Part shown: one piece after another, positions 32,876-45,393 of the stretch
Position numbering within the stretch: the stretch's first letter is position 1
Layout: each line of letters opens with the position of its first letter
Source: Xylaria sp. FL1777
Taxonomy: Eukaryota > Ascomycota > Sordariomycetes > Xylariales > Xylariaceae
NCBI GenBank assembly: GCA_022578965.1
Contig: MU400506.1
Span: 682,001 to 746,000, forward strand
Direction: 5' to 3'
Length of the DNA stretch: 64,000 nucleotides
Translations under genes and position numbers: made by a program
Notes under the pieces: generated by a model
Seen by the model: only the letters and a program-made list of their open reading frames with translations
Database searches by the model: none
What the model was told of the DNA's origin: nothing

Positions 32876-35505
32876 CCATTCTAACGTTCTAGAGGTCCTA
32901 ACCAGAAATACAAGGAATTTTGTCACCTAAATCGAGAGTTTATCACCCCTCTATCAAACGAAGATAGCAACACTAAACGAGTTATAATCCTAACACACTA
33001 GTCCGCGACTTTCTAGGGTTGTAAGCAGACTGTTCGATCATCAGCATTCTCCCATGGCCAGCAATCACACCGAACAGGCGAAGAAAGATACGAATGGTGA
33101 TGGGACCCGCGCGACATAGGCGGAGGTGAAAGAGATGAGACTGTCAAAGATTAACTTGCGGATGAAGCGATGCAAATGGCTATCTAGGCCTCCACGAGAG
33201 CTTCACTAAGTGCCGCTGTGATATATTTGTAGAACTGTGACTGTCTTACAAGCAGTTGTGTTAGATGGCTTTATCATCATCTTTCCCCTATTTAGTAAGC
33301 AAGCTTCCCGAGGTTATCAAACAAATAGCGATACTCAATCTGGATTCAAACAACAAGTTGGAAAATAGCTGTTAAGTAAAGAAATACTTCACAGGCAACA
33401 TTGAAGCCCCATCCGCGCCTTGTTTTCTCTTGCTTACGGTAATTAGACCGTCCTTATGGGAAGAGTATTGCATTGCCCCCTCAAACCCCTAAACTCCAAC
33501 CCCAAAAGATAACAGATAGTTGAAGTGTTGAATGCACGGCCCGGATTTCTTTGCTCTTGAGTTTCAGGTGGTGAGGTTGGCATGAATAACCTTAACCTCG
33601 CTCATTAGCCATCCAAATGGTATGATTGGATCGTACATTATTATATCCCAATTGGATAGCCTCAAGGATACTGTAACGGCTGTCGGGCGGAAGTCCATGG
33701 TACCAGTAAGCAGTAAGGACATGGCTAAGTACTCTCGGTATCGTGCTCATGTACACTACATTGTGTAACTAGGTCCATATATATGTGCTATATACTTACA
33801 AGAACAAGCAGTCAGTTTCTGTCCCGGTCTCAAGAAAGATTATACTTCTATCGGGTCGATCATCTGGTAACTGGACCATCTATGTAGGAGGCCGGATCCA
33901 AATGGTTAAAGGATGACATAAGAGATGCACCACACGGCATCAGCTTGTAAGCTTGTAATATAGGTAGTGTATGGTGTTTAGGGAACACACCACGAACTGC
34001 TGACATGATTATGCTGCAAAGCGTGGCGTTGGCCTGCCCTGAAATGCTGTGATTACTGCAATGGAGTGCAGAGTTGACGGAGGCTCCTTGTGCCAATCGG
34101 CGCCGCCCGGCCAGCTAACCCTTGTAGGTATACTACGGTAGATTGCCTGCAGCAACCAGCCCCGGCCTAACTCTATTCAGAAATACCTAACCCACTAGTC
34201 AACGAGGTAGAAAAAGACTTGTAGGCAATAGGTACACTTATAGGTACTATAGATAGGCCTAGGTAAAATATCTACCTACCTAATAGTAGGTAGGTATTGA
34301 TTTTTAATTCTGCTCTGCCATGACTGAAGGTACATACCTAGGTAGTATGTTAGGCACTTACATGTAGTGATAGTAATACTTCCATTTAAGTAATGGAGGG
34401 GCAGGTGAGGGGTACGTATACATACTTACACTAGTGGGTAGGAATGTTGTCACCCTTGCACACTTAAGTGAAACCCGGGAACCAGGAATTTGGATGGCAG
34501 AAAAATAAATATCGATCTTGGTAGATAACTCTGAGACTAGAATATCAATTGATAAGTATGATTGACTCTAAGAAGCGAAGTAAATGCTGAATTAAATCGT
34601 CTATCAAATTACTTAGTTATGTTAGTGGGCATGTCGGTACATATAAGCATTTAGGTAACGTATATGTACCTACCACATTTACTACGCTGCCTCGCTACAG
34701 TAAGTCAGACAGCACGCTAACAACGTAGTAGAGATCGTCTAGGTACCTAGCCTAGGCCCTGCAGAGTACTAAATGGGGCAATGCGGAATCGGTGAATTTA
34801 AGGTCAAAGTACCGGTACCCGAATGGCTGGACAGTGCTCGCTGCAGAGCCTTAGAAGCATTGAGAGACTTCTACCTGTACGCTGGTAGTTCCCGGCTAGC
34901 CAATGACCGGAGCTCCAGGGTCGGAGTTGTATTTGTATGCACGCCCACCCGCCGCCGCCGCCGCTTCTTCCTCGAAGCCAGCAGATCGTGTCTGTCAGAC
35001 TGCAGGATACCAGTCCTGACCTCTTTTCCTCCTCCTCTGCCTCTCTCTCCCTTTTCCTGTATTCATTCCCATACCTCTCCTCTATCTTTACAGTAGTGAC
35101 TTACTTGGTGTGCCAGCACCCGCGCATTATTTCGGGGGTCACCGTTGGGACAGTCAATTCACACGTTTTCACAAAGTGTATTTGGCGGTCCTCTTTTTTT
35201 TTTTTTTCTCCATGCACACAATTGTCTGGTGAGACCCTCTCTTTTAACTTCTTGTCCCTAACATTGGGCAGCATGGTTGCAAAGCTCCCTCATGACCATT
35301 GGGATGTTTAGTCTCCCCCAATGTTGTGTAACTTGGATCTGCAATCACATCCGACGTCGCCTATGGCCATGACTTTGCGCGAACCTACATATCCAAAAGA
35401 CGCCTCGCTGACTTGTGCCAGGAGCTTGCCCCCTTCCAAGTGTCCTGACCTTTTGTGAACTCTGCAGCACTTAGTCTCGAACACACAAATATACCCACCG
35501 CCAAA
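32876..35505. other. Gene-free stretch upstream of MTHFR
   Basis: 2.6 kb with no supported gene. TAGGTA/TACCTA-rich DNA at 34200-34760 includes TACCTAGGTA at 34335-34344 and TACATGTA at 34359-34366. A run of 14 T lies at 35194-35207. The pyrimidine-rich tract at about 34960-35100 and beyond looks like the promoter and leader of the reductase gene. Confidence 0.6.
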
Positions 35506-37420
35506 ATGCATATCAACGACATGGTTGCAGATGCCGAAAGGACCGGCGAACCGTCCTTCTCCTTCGAATACTTCCCTCCCAAGACCGCACAGGGTGTCCA
35601 GAACCTTTACGACCGAATGGAGCGCATGTACGACTTTGGGCCTAAGTTTGTCGACATAACATGGGGAGCCGGTGGACGGATTGCCGAACTTACCTGTGAT
35701 ATGGTATTACAGGCTCAAACGTTTTTCGGCCTTGAAACCTGTATGCACTTAACTTGCACCGATATGGGCGAGGAAAAAGTCAATGATGCCCTGCAGAGGG
35801 CGTACAAGGCTGGCTGCACTAACATTTTGGCACTCCGTGGTGACCCTCCAAGAGAGAAGGAAAAGTGGGAGGCTGCCGAGGGTGGCTTTCAGTACGCGAG
35901 AGACCTCGTGGCTCACATTCGCAAGAAATATGGAAATCATTTTTCTATTGGCGTGGCTGGCTATCCGGAGGGCTGTGATGATAACAAGGATGAGGAGTCG
36001 TTACTGGATCACCTAAAGGAGAAGGTCGACATGGGCGGCACCTTCATTGTTACCCAGATGTTCTACGACGCCGACAATTTCATTCGATGGGTGGGAAAGG
36101 TGCGGGAGAGGGGGATCACCGTTCCCATTATTCCCGGAATTATGCCCATCGCCACCTACGCCAGTTTCATTCGACGCGCAAACCATATGAACTGCAAAGT
36201 CCCCGAAAAATGGATGGCCGCCTTAGACCCCATCAAGAACGATGATTCCGCTGTTCGAGAAGTCGGGAAGGTCCTTGTAGCAGAGCTGTGCCGCCAAATT
36301 AAGTCTGCTGGCATCGTCCACCTTCACTTCTACACTATGAACCTGGCCCAAGCCACCCGCATGGTGTTGGAGGAGCTCGATTGGTTGCCGTCCTCACAGC
36401 GCCCCCGGCAGCAACCACTTCCCTGGAAGCAGTCGCTCGGTTTTGGCCGCCGTGAGGAAGACGTTCGCCCTATATTCTGGAGGAATCGTAACAAGTCCTA
36501 CATTTCTAGGACACAGGAATGGGACGAATTCCCGAACGGCAGATGGGGTGATGCTCGTTCTCCTGCCTTCGGTGAACTTGATGCGTATGGAATTGGTCTG
36601 ACGGGATCAAACGAGTCCAACCGTAAGAAATGGGGTGAACCTAAGTCCATCAGTGATATCGGAAGTCTCTTTGCTCGATATCTAGAGAAGGATCTAGATT
36701 CATTGCCATGGAGCGAAGCACCTCTCTCAGGCGAGGCGGTTTCGATCAAGGATGACCTCATTAAACTGAACAAACGTGGGTTCATTACCATCAATTCGCA
36801 GCCTGCCATAGATGGTGTCAAATCGACACATTCGATTTACGGGTGGGGCCCTCCAAACGGATTTGTGTACCAGAAGGCTTACTTGGAGCTCTTTGTACAC
36901 CCCGAGTTATATGAAGAGGTGATTCGCCGGATCGAGGGCAATGAGACACTCTCATATTATGCTGTAAACCAGGCAGGAACCTTCACGACCAATGCTCCTT
37001 CGGAGGGACCAAACGCCGTTACTTGGGGCGTTTTCCCGGGTAAGGAGATTGTGCAGCCTACCATTGTAGAGAGTGTAAGTTTCCTTGCTTGGAAGGACGA
37101 GGCCTATCGACTTGGAAACGACTGGGCGCGTTGCCATGACGCGAACAGCCCCAGTCGTGCCCTAATTGAGGGAATCATGAATCAGTGGTACTTAATCAAC
37201 ATTGGTATGTAATCATCCATCCCTAGTGGCTTGTGATAGGGCTCGTCGCTCTAACTGCCTTTTAGTGAACAACGACTTTCATGACACGAAAACTGTATTT
37301 GAGTTGTTTGATGGGTTGGAAGTTAAGGATCTCGACATTCCAGTATCCCCTTCAGCTCCACACACCAATGGTAGCAATGGTGCTCATAAGGAAACGAATG
37401 GCATTGCAACATCGAATTGA
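35506..37420 (+). CDS. met13: Methylenetetrahydrofolate reductase
   Basis: Two exons, 35506-37204 and 37266-37420 (617 aa). The ATG at 35506 starts MHINDMVADAERTGEPSFSF. The N-terminal catalytic TIM barrel (about 1-300) shows the motifs FSFEYFPPKT, FVDITWGAGG, CMHLTCTDM, NILALRGDPP and GVAGYPEG. The C-terminal regulatory domain ends with NQWYLINI joined to VNNDFHDTKTVFELFDGL across the intron (GTATGT ... TTTTAG). The enzyme reduces 5,10-methylene-THF to 5-methyl-THF, the methyl donor for methionine synthesis. The N-terminus resembles yeast Met13 more than Met12, so the symbol is by similarity. The last 25 residues are a Ser/Asn-rich tail. Soluble and cytosolic; no targeting signal is seen. 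Confidence 0.94.
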
Positions 37421-38350
37421 TTTCTCTTAGCGATTGAATGATTTGGCGCATTTTTGGTTTGAGGCATTTTCAACAAGCATATGGCCCAATGGCATTGGCT
37501 GAAAGGGGTTTGACTGATTCAACAAGCATGCACTAGAGGCGTTTGGGATTTTTTCAACAAAAGGTTTCGGGACAGTAGGTTTATCGACTACCTGGAAACA
37601 AAAAAACCTCGAGGCGTAGAGGGACAGGTTAAACAGGGCTGCATCTACATCTCAACGATACCCCGGGACTTGAATTTTGAGGAGTATGTTCACACATGAA
37701 GTGGGCAAAACGTGGCGAGGGAACAGACCTCAACCGTCTGTTTCACAAAGGATTTTGGTTAGGTAACAACTGTCTATTCTTACCAATAGGTCGGGACATG
37801 ACATTTGGATTTTGCAGTCGTAGCAGGCACTGCGTAAGTGGGTAAATGCAATATATTCGTTTGGCGGCAATTGCATGCTGCTACATATCCTTAACAATGA
37901 CCCTTTTCTTTCCTTTTTGTTTGCCTCGTCGTGATTAGCCACCCTAATTTGCTCGCACATACAGCTAGACAACATGCCGTCCAACCCAGAGGTCCCATTA
38001 TCTTATTTTGTTTATACGTATGCATCTAATCTATTGTTCTATATATACGGTAATCAATTCGCATCAAAGGTGCCTAGGTGACTTAGCTAAGTATCTCTCA
38101 GGCTGCGCCTTTAGGAGAGATGGAAACTGCCCAGCAAGGTGGGCTGCCCGGGAAATAGGCTACCGAGGATCCGCATCTAGGCTCTATGCGTACAGTTCCC
38201 GCGTCTAAAATGGGGGGTACAACTGTTTGTAATGTTAACCTACTTAGATACATCATCAGTTTCATAGTTGCGATATTGTCTCAACACTTACACTCTATCT
38301 TACATACTGCGTATGTCACGCTTATCTTGAACAGGCATTGTCTGTCCCGT
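37421..38350. other. Intergenic, MTHFR / MoaB-like gene
   Basis: 0.9 kb between two genes on the same strand: the MTHFR 3' UTR (to about 37700) and the promoter of the next gene. Three copies of a near-identical phrase (TTTTTCAACAA / TTCAACAAGCATGC) occur between 37467 and 37563. No other feature was found. Confidence 0.5.
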
Positions 38351-39718
38351 ATGACTTCCCGACTCTCACAGCTCGCACGTCATTTCCCAAGACCTCGACC
38401 TAATATCGGCTATATACCCGTCGCTATAAGCCCGCGATTTAGTATCAGTTATACTGCGTCGAGAAATATGGCTCCAGCTTCGGCTTTGACGGATGGAGGG
38501 AGTTCTCGCACTATCCACACTGCTGCTTGTCTAATTATCGGCGATGAAGTCCTAGGTGGCAAGGTTCGTCTCGTCCTCGATGATGTGAACACCGGATGAT
38601 ATGCTGACCTCATCTACAGACGGTTGATGTAAGACGCCTCACTGCAGCTGCTTGTGGCTTTGCATTGACGTTGATTTCGCAGACAAACTCGGCTTTTATG
38701 GCCAAATGGTGCTTCTCTCTTGGTGTGGTAAGATATCAAACATATACCAGCAATGCGTTCGGTAACCTCGGAGACAGTGAGACCTTGTCTGACCTCATAT
38801 GCGATTTGCAGAACTTGAAGAGGATTGAAACCATTGAAGATGACGAGAGCGAGATCATCGAAGCTGTACGGAGGATGAGTAGTCGCTACGACTTCGTGGT
38901 TACCAGGTACAATCTCACAAAAATCTCACGTGCTCTTGCAAACGAAGTTTTAAGCTAATGTATAAATCCTTAGTGGAGGGATAGGTCCGACGTGAGTAGC
39001 CGTCTTGCCCTACTAGATATGTTATTCGAGATACTCATACCAAATCAGGCATGACGATATCACCTATCAGTCGATAGCCAAGGCGTTTGGGTTACCGCTT
39101 AAGCTCCACACCGAGGCGTATGAGCGAATGAAGAAACTTAGCAAGCCGAACAAATTGCAGCCAAATTTCAGCTGGGATGTTGATTCGCCGGCCAAGACTG
39201 CGCGGTTACGAATGGTCGAGCTACCTATTGATGAGACTCGTGATTTAGAAAGTCAAGCACTATTCCCTCGAGATGAACTGTGGGTGCCCGTCTCGGTCGT
39301 CAATGGGAATGTCCATATTCTTCCAGGCGTCCCGAGATTATGTAAGTCTCAACTAAGAACTGAACTTGGCAAAGCCGCCTAACCAGTCTGTACAGTCGAG
39401 AGTTTGCTAGAAGGCCTTAAACCCTTTATCGTGGACCGGCTCGTGGACCCTGAGGGCAAGGGGATATGCCGGGTTATCATCTCGACACCGCTGCCCGAAA
39501 GCGCGGTTGCCGGATATCTGACGGAACTCGCCGCCAAAGTGGCCCCGAAAGGAGTCAAAGTTGGAAGCTACCCTCGCTGGGGGAAGAAGAACAACTCCGT
39601 CACTCTCGTTGGTCGCGATCGTGACTATTTAGAAAGCTTGGTGCCGGAGGTACTAGCCAACGTGGAGGGAAAGCGGATTGCTGTCGAGGGAGAGGATGAT
39701 GAACCCGAGCAGCCGTAA
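38351..39718 (+). CDS. MoaB/CinA-like molybdopterin-binding-fold protein (FLAD1 N-domain type)
   Basis: Seven exons: 38351-38563, 38620-38628, 38683-38727, 38812-38906, 38974-38991, 39049-39341, 39396-39718 (331 aa). Exon 2 is 9 nt (Thr-Val-Asp) and exon 5 is 18 nt. The rebuilt core reads IIGDEVLGGKTVDTNSAFMA, then FVVTSGGIGPTHDDITY and VHILPGVPRLFESLL. These are the MoCF-biosynthesis-fold motifs shared by CinA and the N-domain of eukaryotic FAD synthase. Residues 1-40 (MTSRLSQLARHFPRPRP...) are basic and Ser-rich, like a mitochondrial presequence. A second ATG at 38468 could give a cytosolic form. In FLAD1 this domain has FAD-hydrolase activity; here the substrate is unproven. There is no PAPS-reductase-type FAD synthase domain. 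Confidence 0.85.
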
Positions 39719-40790
39719 CTATCCTATAAAATCGCATGTACCTCTCCCACTTAGGCTCATAGTTGCTGTTCTACACGCAGTATTAAGCGCAGCAGCTTAT
39801 TCTTCGCTGCCATGCTTCATGTCCCATTAATCTGAGGAGGTTGTCCTGATCTATATCGGTCTGGTGTAAGAGGAGTCACAAGTGGACAGTTATAGCTCAC
39901 CCGAAATAGGTAGTGCAGTGGTCAGAGTGGTATTGGCTGATTACTTTTATTTCACGTGTTGGTGATACCAGACAAATCGGTTGGGTGCCCATCTTTGGTA
40001 TTTTCGGCGTTCGAACCCCTGGCTCCTGCCCCTGGCGCGTGCTGCTGTCGATAGGGTGTTGTGAGGTGAACGAAACGTTTTCTCGTCAAGCGCCCCCGGT
40101 GACCACTCATCTTCACGCATCGTCAGCCCCCCCCCCCCCCCATTCCACCATGTGTTATCCACCACCCATCTGCTGCAACCCACCCCATCCCACAACCGCT
40201 GGTTCTATACCAAGTGTACATACATCGCATGCACGCCCCCTGGTCCTCCCCCAAATTCCTCCAAACTCGAAGTTCTGCTGCAGCTTCCTTGCGCCGCACC
40301 CTAGGAGTTTATACCTCCTCCTCCGTGACTGGGAATGTTAGCGCGATACGCAGTACAAAGCCAGGGGGGAGGGGGTTGCGCCGGGGGGGTTATACCAAGC
40401 TTTTACGCAACTCATAAAATTGCCGCGCCAGCTGGTCTTTGTCGAGAGGTGCAGGTGGTTTTTCTGGGGAGAGCAAGCAAGCAAGCCGCCGGCCAGGGGT
40501 ATTTTCATCTGGAGGGTTCGAGCACACTACACTACTAGTGTAGGGAGAGAGCTAATATTCCCGATTGTGGAGGAAGTAGTGTACCGTATGTATTTATATC
40601 TCCGTACAGATTCTGTGGACGGATATACGTAGCGTACATGTACATCTTTACTGCGTAGGTTGGGTGTTGGGTTTGCCCCTTTCTTTCTGCGAACGCGCCA
40701 TAAATGTTCTAGAAAAGAAGAGACCAATCATTTCGGAGAATTGTTCGAGATGGCCATTTACTTGCCCCGGTGTATCTAACGCTACAGACA

Positions 40791-40859
40791 TACCTAGGTA
40801 GGTACTTATATATCCCGCTACATGCGCTAGGATCCGCTGTATACTACACTACCTAGGTA
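40791..40859. repeat. Two copies of the TACCTAGGTA palindrome 49 bp apart
   Basis: Perfect 10-bp palindromes at 40791-40800 and 40850-40859. They belong to a set dispersed through the non-coding part of the window. Confidence 0.65.
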
Positions 40860-42050
40860 TCTACTCCCTGCTCAGGATGGTGTCTATCATTCAGGGTGAA
40901 TTTTCTTTGGGTTTGTTTTGTTTTGTTTTGTTTTCTGTTTGCTTGAATTGATCCATGTATATACTACATATACTGTAATATACCTCGGTTTGTTGCTAAA
41001 AAGAATGAGTCGGTAATTGGACAGTTCAGCTGGGTGAGCTAGACTATTCGGGTAGCTTTTCTTGGGTGAGGAAATGAGGCTCATTTCGCTCGCTCGCCGC
41101 CAGCGTGCAATCGTCATGGTTGCCATCGCTCCCTTTGTTTGTTACCCCACTTAATACATAAAATGGTAAATCAGGTTAAGTATTTGGCTTCAGGGCGTAC
41201 TTTTGCAGAGCAATCTCGTCCCCATGGAGGTATTAAAGTAGTGTAGGGTAATGTAGAATAGAGCTAGTGCAATGGATTGACTAATAGAGTTGGGTAGCTT
41301 CACACTAAACCGTAATTAACAACTACCTACGCACTCAAGTAGACCTCATATAGTATTGAGGGGGACAAAGTGATCTTCAAAATGTCACAATGCAGACAGA
41401 CAACATTTCCAGCGGCTCTTTCGATTGCTAGAGCCTTCCGAACGGTTCTCTACTGTTACATTCAAAGAGAGCGTAGTATCGTTCATTTCTGGTATATATC
41501 ATTTAGCAACTTTCTGGTCTAATAGGCATGGTATCTAGACGAAGAAAAGTAAACTACGTTTAATATACTTGTTGTAGATTTGGTACAAGTATCCAGGTAC
41601 CTGATTACAGCAGGTGATATAATAATTAAGTAAGTACTAGGTTCATCTCATCTATTTACCTGGTATTGCAGTGCAAGTTGAAAGGAGTTATTACGTTACT
41701 CTATCATTAATAGTACTTAGCTAGTAGGTAGATAGAAAGGATGCTGACTCGGAATGATGCATCTAGTGATACTACAGTACAGACTTGAACCTAATCTAGA
41801 TACCGTGGTTGTTGTATGTGTGCGTCCTTTGAACCAACTGCTACCTTAAGTACTTACATGAGTGATTGCAGATCTCACTGTGCATATATTTGATGCCTCA
41901 CCAGATTTCGTGGTTTGAACAGTGGGAAGCAGAATAGCTACCGTAGTTTATTTACTTCATGGAAAGGCAAAGGCTTTCATCTGTATAGAATATATGCTTC
42001 TTGCTTTACCTTCTGTGTGACAGGGCCTAGCACATTATCCATCTCTCTTT

Positions 42051-42064
42051 CTCTCTCTCTCTCT
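42051..42064. repeat. (CT)7 microsatellite
   Basis: Seven CT units, preceded by an imperfect CT-rich tract from 42041. Non-coding. Confidence 0.85.
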
Positions 42065-43508
42065 TTACACTATCTGTGGGCTCATGCAGAGTATATGATT
42101 TATTGTGTTCGCTAAAGCATCTATGATGATTTGCATCTGCTTTTGTTGACGGATTCCGAGATACGTAACTCAGCACACCGACCGAAGCACCTCATTGGCT
42201 GCACTGGTCCAAAGCCGTCGAGCACTCTACATGTAGACTGTAGTGAACCTGTGCCTATTTTTATGTTAGGTCGTTGCAGTTGTTCTCGAAGGATTCCCAC
42301 GGCAAGAGTGGGAAATCATTTTGTGGCTCTCTTCTGGATACATGTGATACATTTTAGGGAATTGGGGTTGCAGTCGAGTGTACAGGTACTTACTACGTAT
42401 ATGCCCGAGCAATCCCAAATACTGTGATTCTCGCTCCAAAATAGCAAGCGATAGGAAAAGCTGGTTGCCGTATTTGTTCTAGCGTTGCTGATCATGCTCA
42501 GATACAGCCTGCTAGCCGCTCTGATTTTAGCGCTTAAAGGGCCTGCGTAATGATGGCAACAAGATGCAAACACTCGTCGTATATGGCCTAGCTCTAGTGT
42601 ACATGTAACTACTACGTAGTCGTATTTAACATCAGGAGATAGGTTGGGAGGGAGCTGTAGGTGGTTAGTGTAGTGGAGTCACAAGCACAAACAGGTTGGT
42701 GCAGCCCAGGCGTTCCCGGTCTTTCCCCCAAGGCCCCTTGCGCCTCCACCCCCTTTACAGCATCTGCCACCTGGAGCAAGCCCCGAACGTACCGTTGCCA
42801 GTTGCAGCCAGCACCTAATCATTAGCTTCCTGGAGTCCCTTTTATAACTTTTTAGGTGTACAAGCTCTCTCTGCGCTATCTAAGACGCCATCCTTCTTTC
42901 GGAATTGTATTCTCCTACTCCCTTTCTTCTGGGCTTCTTCCTCTTCTATCTTTTTTATCTTCTCCAAATTCCGTAACGGTCTATGGTACCAATTTCAGTT
43001 CCCCCGGCCCCTTTTGGTTGTGTGCTTTGTACTGTACACTACGCGCTGTCGAATCTCCCCAGTGGACCTATTCGTCGTCCAAGAGCCAGGACTGTACCGT
43101 ACCGACCTAGCGTGCCTTCCTGGGTAGTGTAGTTATACCCACATAGGTACTTGCTAGCACACTACCTGGTATCCTTGACTTACCGACCTACCTAATCTAC
43201 ACTAATTGATCCCTGAACCAGCACCAGCCAGCGGCCCAAGCCTGGGACTGCAAGTTACAACAACAAAACCACTGTTGTTCTTCCTGTCGAGCCTCGTCTC
43301 TGCAACGCAACGCACTGCAACGGCTCGCCTCGCCTTACACCGACCAGCGCGCAACCTCTCCCGCTCGATCAACGCACGACGACCTTGCGCTTTTCGCTTG
43401 TGCTCTGCCGTGTTGTCACTCGAGGGTTGTCTCTGTCGTTAGCACCCCCCCAGACCAAACGTCCGTCGTAGAGATCCTGGCTGGAAGAAGGCTTTGTCCC
43501 AGTGCACA

Positions 43509-44378
43509 ATGGCGTCCAAAGTATGTCGGGCATCGCGGGCTCTCCGCACCAAACAAATCAATTGGCGGGTTGCGTCTTCGGGCATGATTGTCGCTGACTT
43601 GTTGTCTACGTAGTTCCTGCGAGAGTACAAAGTGGTGGTTGTCGGTGGTGGAGGTGTCGGCAAATCCTGCTTGACGATTCAGATGACACAGGACCATTTC
43701 ATCGACGAGTATGATCCGACCATTGAGGGTATGTTGCAGGCTTCCCTACCGCGTCCGCCCCCCCACGTTTACCCTAGTCTAATGTGTCTGCTCTGCTAGA
43801 CTCGTACCGAAAGCAATGCATCATCGACGATGAGCTAGCCCTCCTCGACGTTCTTGACACTGCCGGCCAGGAAGAGTACGCTGCTATGAGAGAACAGTAC
43901 ATGGTCAATGGGGAGGGGTTTATGCTCGTATTCTCGATAACTTCCCAAGAGTCTCTCGATGAGATCCATGCTCTACACAGACAGATCCTCAGAGTCAAAG
44001 GCAAGCAGGAGGGTGATCACTTCCCCGTCGTATTGGTGGGCAACAAATGCGACCTTGAACACGAACGTGTTGTCACAAGAGAGAGTAATTACAATTGCCT
44101 CCCGCCGCGTGCTGCTAGTTGAACTGACAACGTCCCCAGAGGCCGAGAGGAGCGCTGCGGAATTCCGATGCCCATATATTGAGACCTCCGCCAAATCTCG
44201 CATCAATGTGGAGCCTGCCTTCTTCGATGTGGTGCGTGAGATCCGGAGCTATGACCGCAACCTAGGCGGCATGTCAGCAAATAATGGCCGGAGTGGTGGC
44301 GCCGATGGGCCGGGTAAGATGGAAATGACCGACGGCGAGGCAGAGGCGGGCTGCTGCTCAAAATGTGTTATCCTATAG
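43509..44378 (+). CDS. ras1: Ras-family small GTPase
   Basis: Four exons: 43509-43520, 43614-43728, 43800-44084, 44140-44378 (216 aa). Exon 1 is only MASK. P-loop GGGGVGKSC; switch I YDPTIEDSYRKQ with the effector Thr; switch [18 protein letters not shown], with the catalytic Gln intact; NKCD and ETSAK guanine-specificity boxes. The hypervariable tail ends GCCSKCVIL, where CVIL is a CaaX box with an upstream Cys pair for palmitoylation. Start and tail resemble Neurospora ras-1 (which I recall ending GCCSKCVLM), but the body is more divergent ([16 protein letters not shown]). Ras proteins switch cAMP/PKA and MAPK signalling at the plasma membrane. Introns are normal (GTATGT donors; the third has CTGAC and CCCCAG). 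An acceptor-joined codon gives Lys in TREKAERS. Confidence 0.93.
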
Positions 44379-45393
44379 TATGACTCAAAACTACCGAAAA
44401 ACGCAGAGCAACCTAACCATGACGAGACGGACGTCTACATGGGCGTCGGTCCCGTGTCACTTCTATCTTGACCCATTATGATGGATGGCTTTGGCGGCTT
44501 TGACGACGTATATAAGCCTATGTCGGGATGCCCCTGCATGATATAAAAGAATTCGGACGGATATTTCTGCCAGGTTTTCACGGAATGAGCAATCACCAGC
44601 ACCTGGCGGAAAGAAGCGCTAGTAATGATCGAGGGATCATAGATGATTAGGGGGGTTATACCGTTGTCACCGTTGTTGTCGTCACCACAAGTTCAGCCTG
44701 GGACGGCCAACAGAATGTTTCGTTGGGAGGCTGCTCCAGCTAACGAGAGATCAAATCGAGATCATGGATATCTCCCATCCGGTCTTTTCATACCTTTTGT
44801 AATGTTCTTTACTTATTTGTGTCGCAGTCTTCTAGTGTTTCAGTCATAGATTCACCTTCAAAGGCCATGGGTGGTATTCAAACCAACTTCCACTTTCTGC
44901 TCTCTTCTTCACCTTTGGGTCGTCTTTAGTGAGTGACATGTGCACATCAACCCTGTGGAGTTTAATTGGGTGTGTAACCAATATTGACAGTACATTCTTG
45001 TGCGAATTTTCAGGTGAGTGAACCGAGCCAAGCATGGGCTATCGTGAGCTAACCAGTGCGTTATTAGGAGTCTTTGACAGAGCTGCAAAGTGATATTAAA
45101 GACTGGCTTTGACTACACTGGTGCGCAGATAATAGAAAGAAAACAAGCCGAGTTCAACAACGCGATTTTTCTTGTTACTTCATTGTAACAGCTTTGTTCA
45201 AAACATCCTTAATTCAGGCCTGGATGTTTGTTCATGAGCAGTATAATTAGGGTTACTGCAACTAAGTAATCTAGTTTGCCTTTCCAAGAATCATTAACAA
45301 CAGACATTGAGACACGTACCTACCTAGTTACCCAACCTTTATCTTGACTAGAAGTACCTTAGCTGGCCTAAGTAGTATTCACGACAAGACAAC
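44379..45393. other. Intergenic, ras / hexacysteine protein
   Basis: 1 kb holding the Ras 3' UTR and the promoter of the next plus-strand gene. No supported feature. Confidence 0.6.

Larger units (their letters stand above)
39719..43508. other. Long gene-free stretch upstream of ras
   Basis: 3.8 kb with no supported gene. It contains a C15 run (40127-40141), (TTTTG)3 at 40916-40930, (CT)7 at 42051-42064, TACCTAGGTA at 40791 and 40850, TACATGTA at 40635, 42228 and 42600, and ACTACGTAGT at 42611. The pyrimidine-rich region from about 42850 to 43508 looks like the promoter and long leader of the Ras gene. Confidence 0.6.

Noticed and set aside
39905..40025. A tRNA-like look: GTGGTCAGAGTGG followed later by GTTCGAACCCC
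   Set aside because: The arms beside the TTCGAAC loop do not pair (CGGCG against CCCTG), and no acceptor or anticodon stem can be drawn at a normal length.
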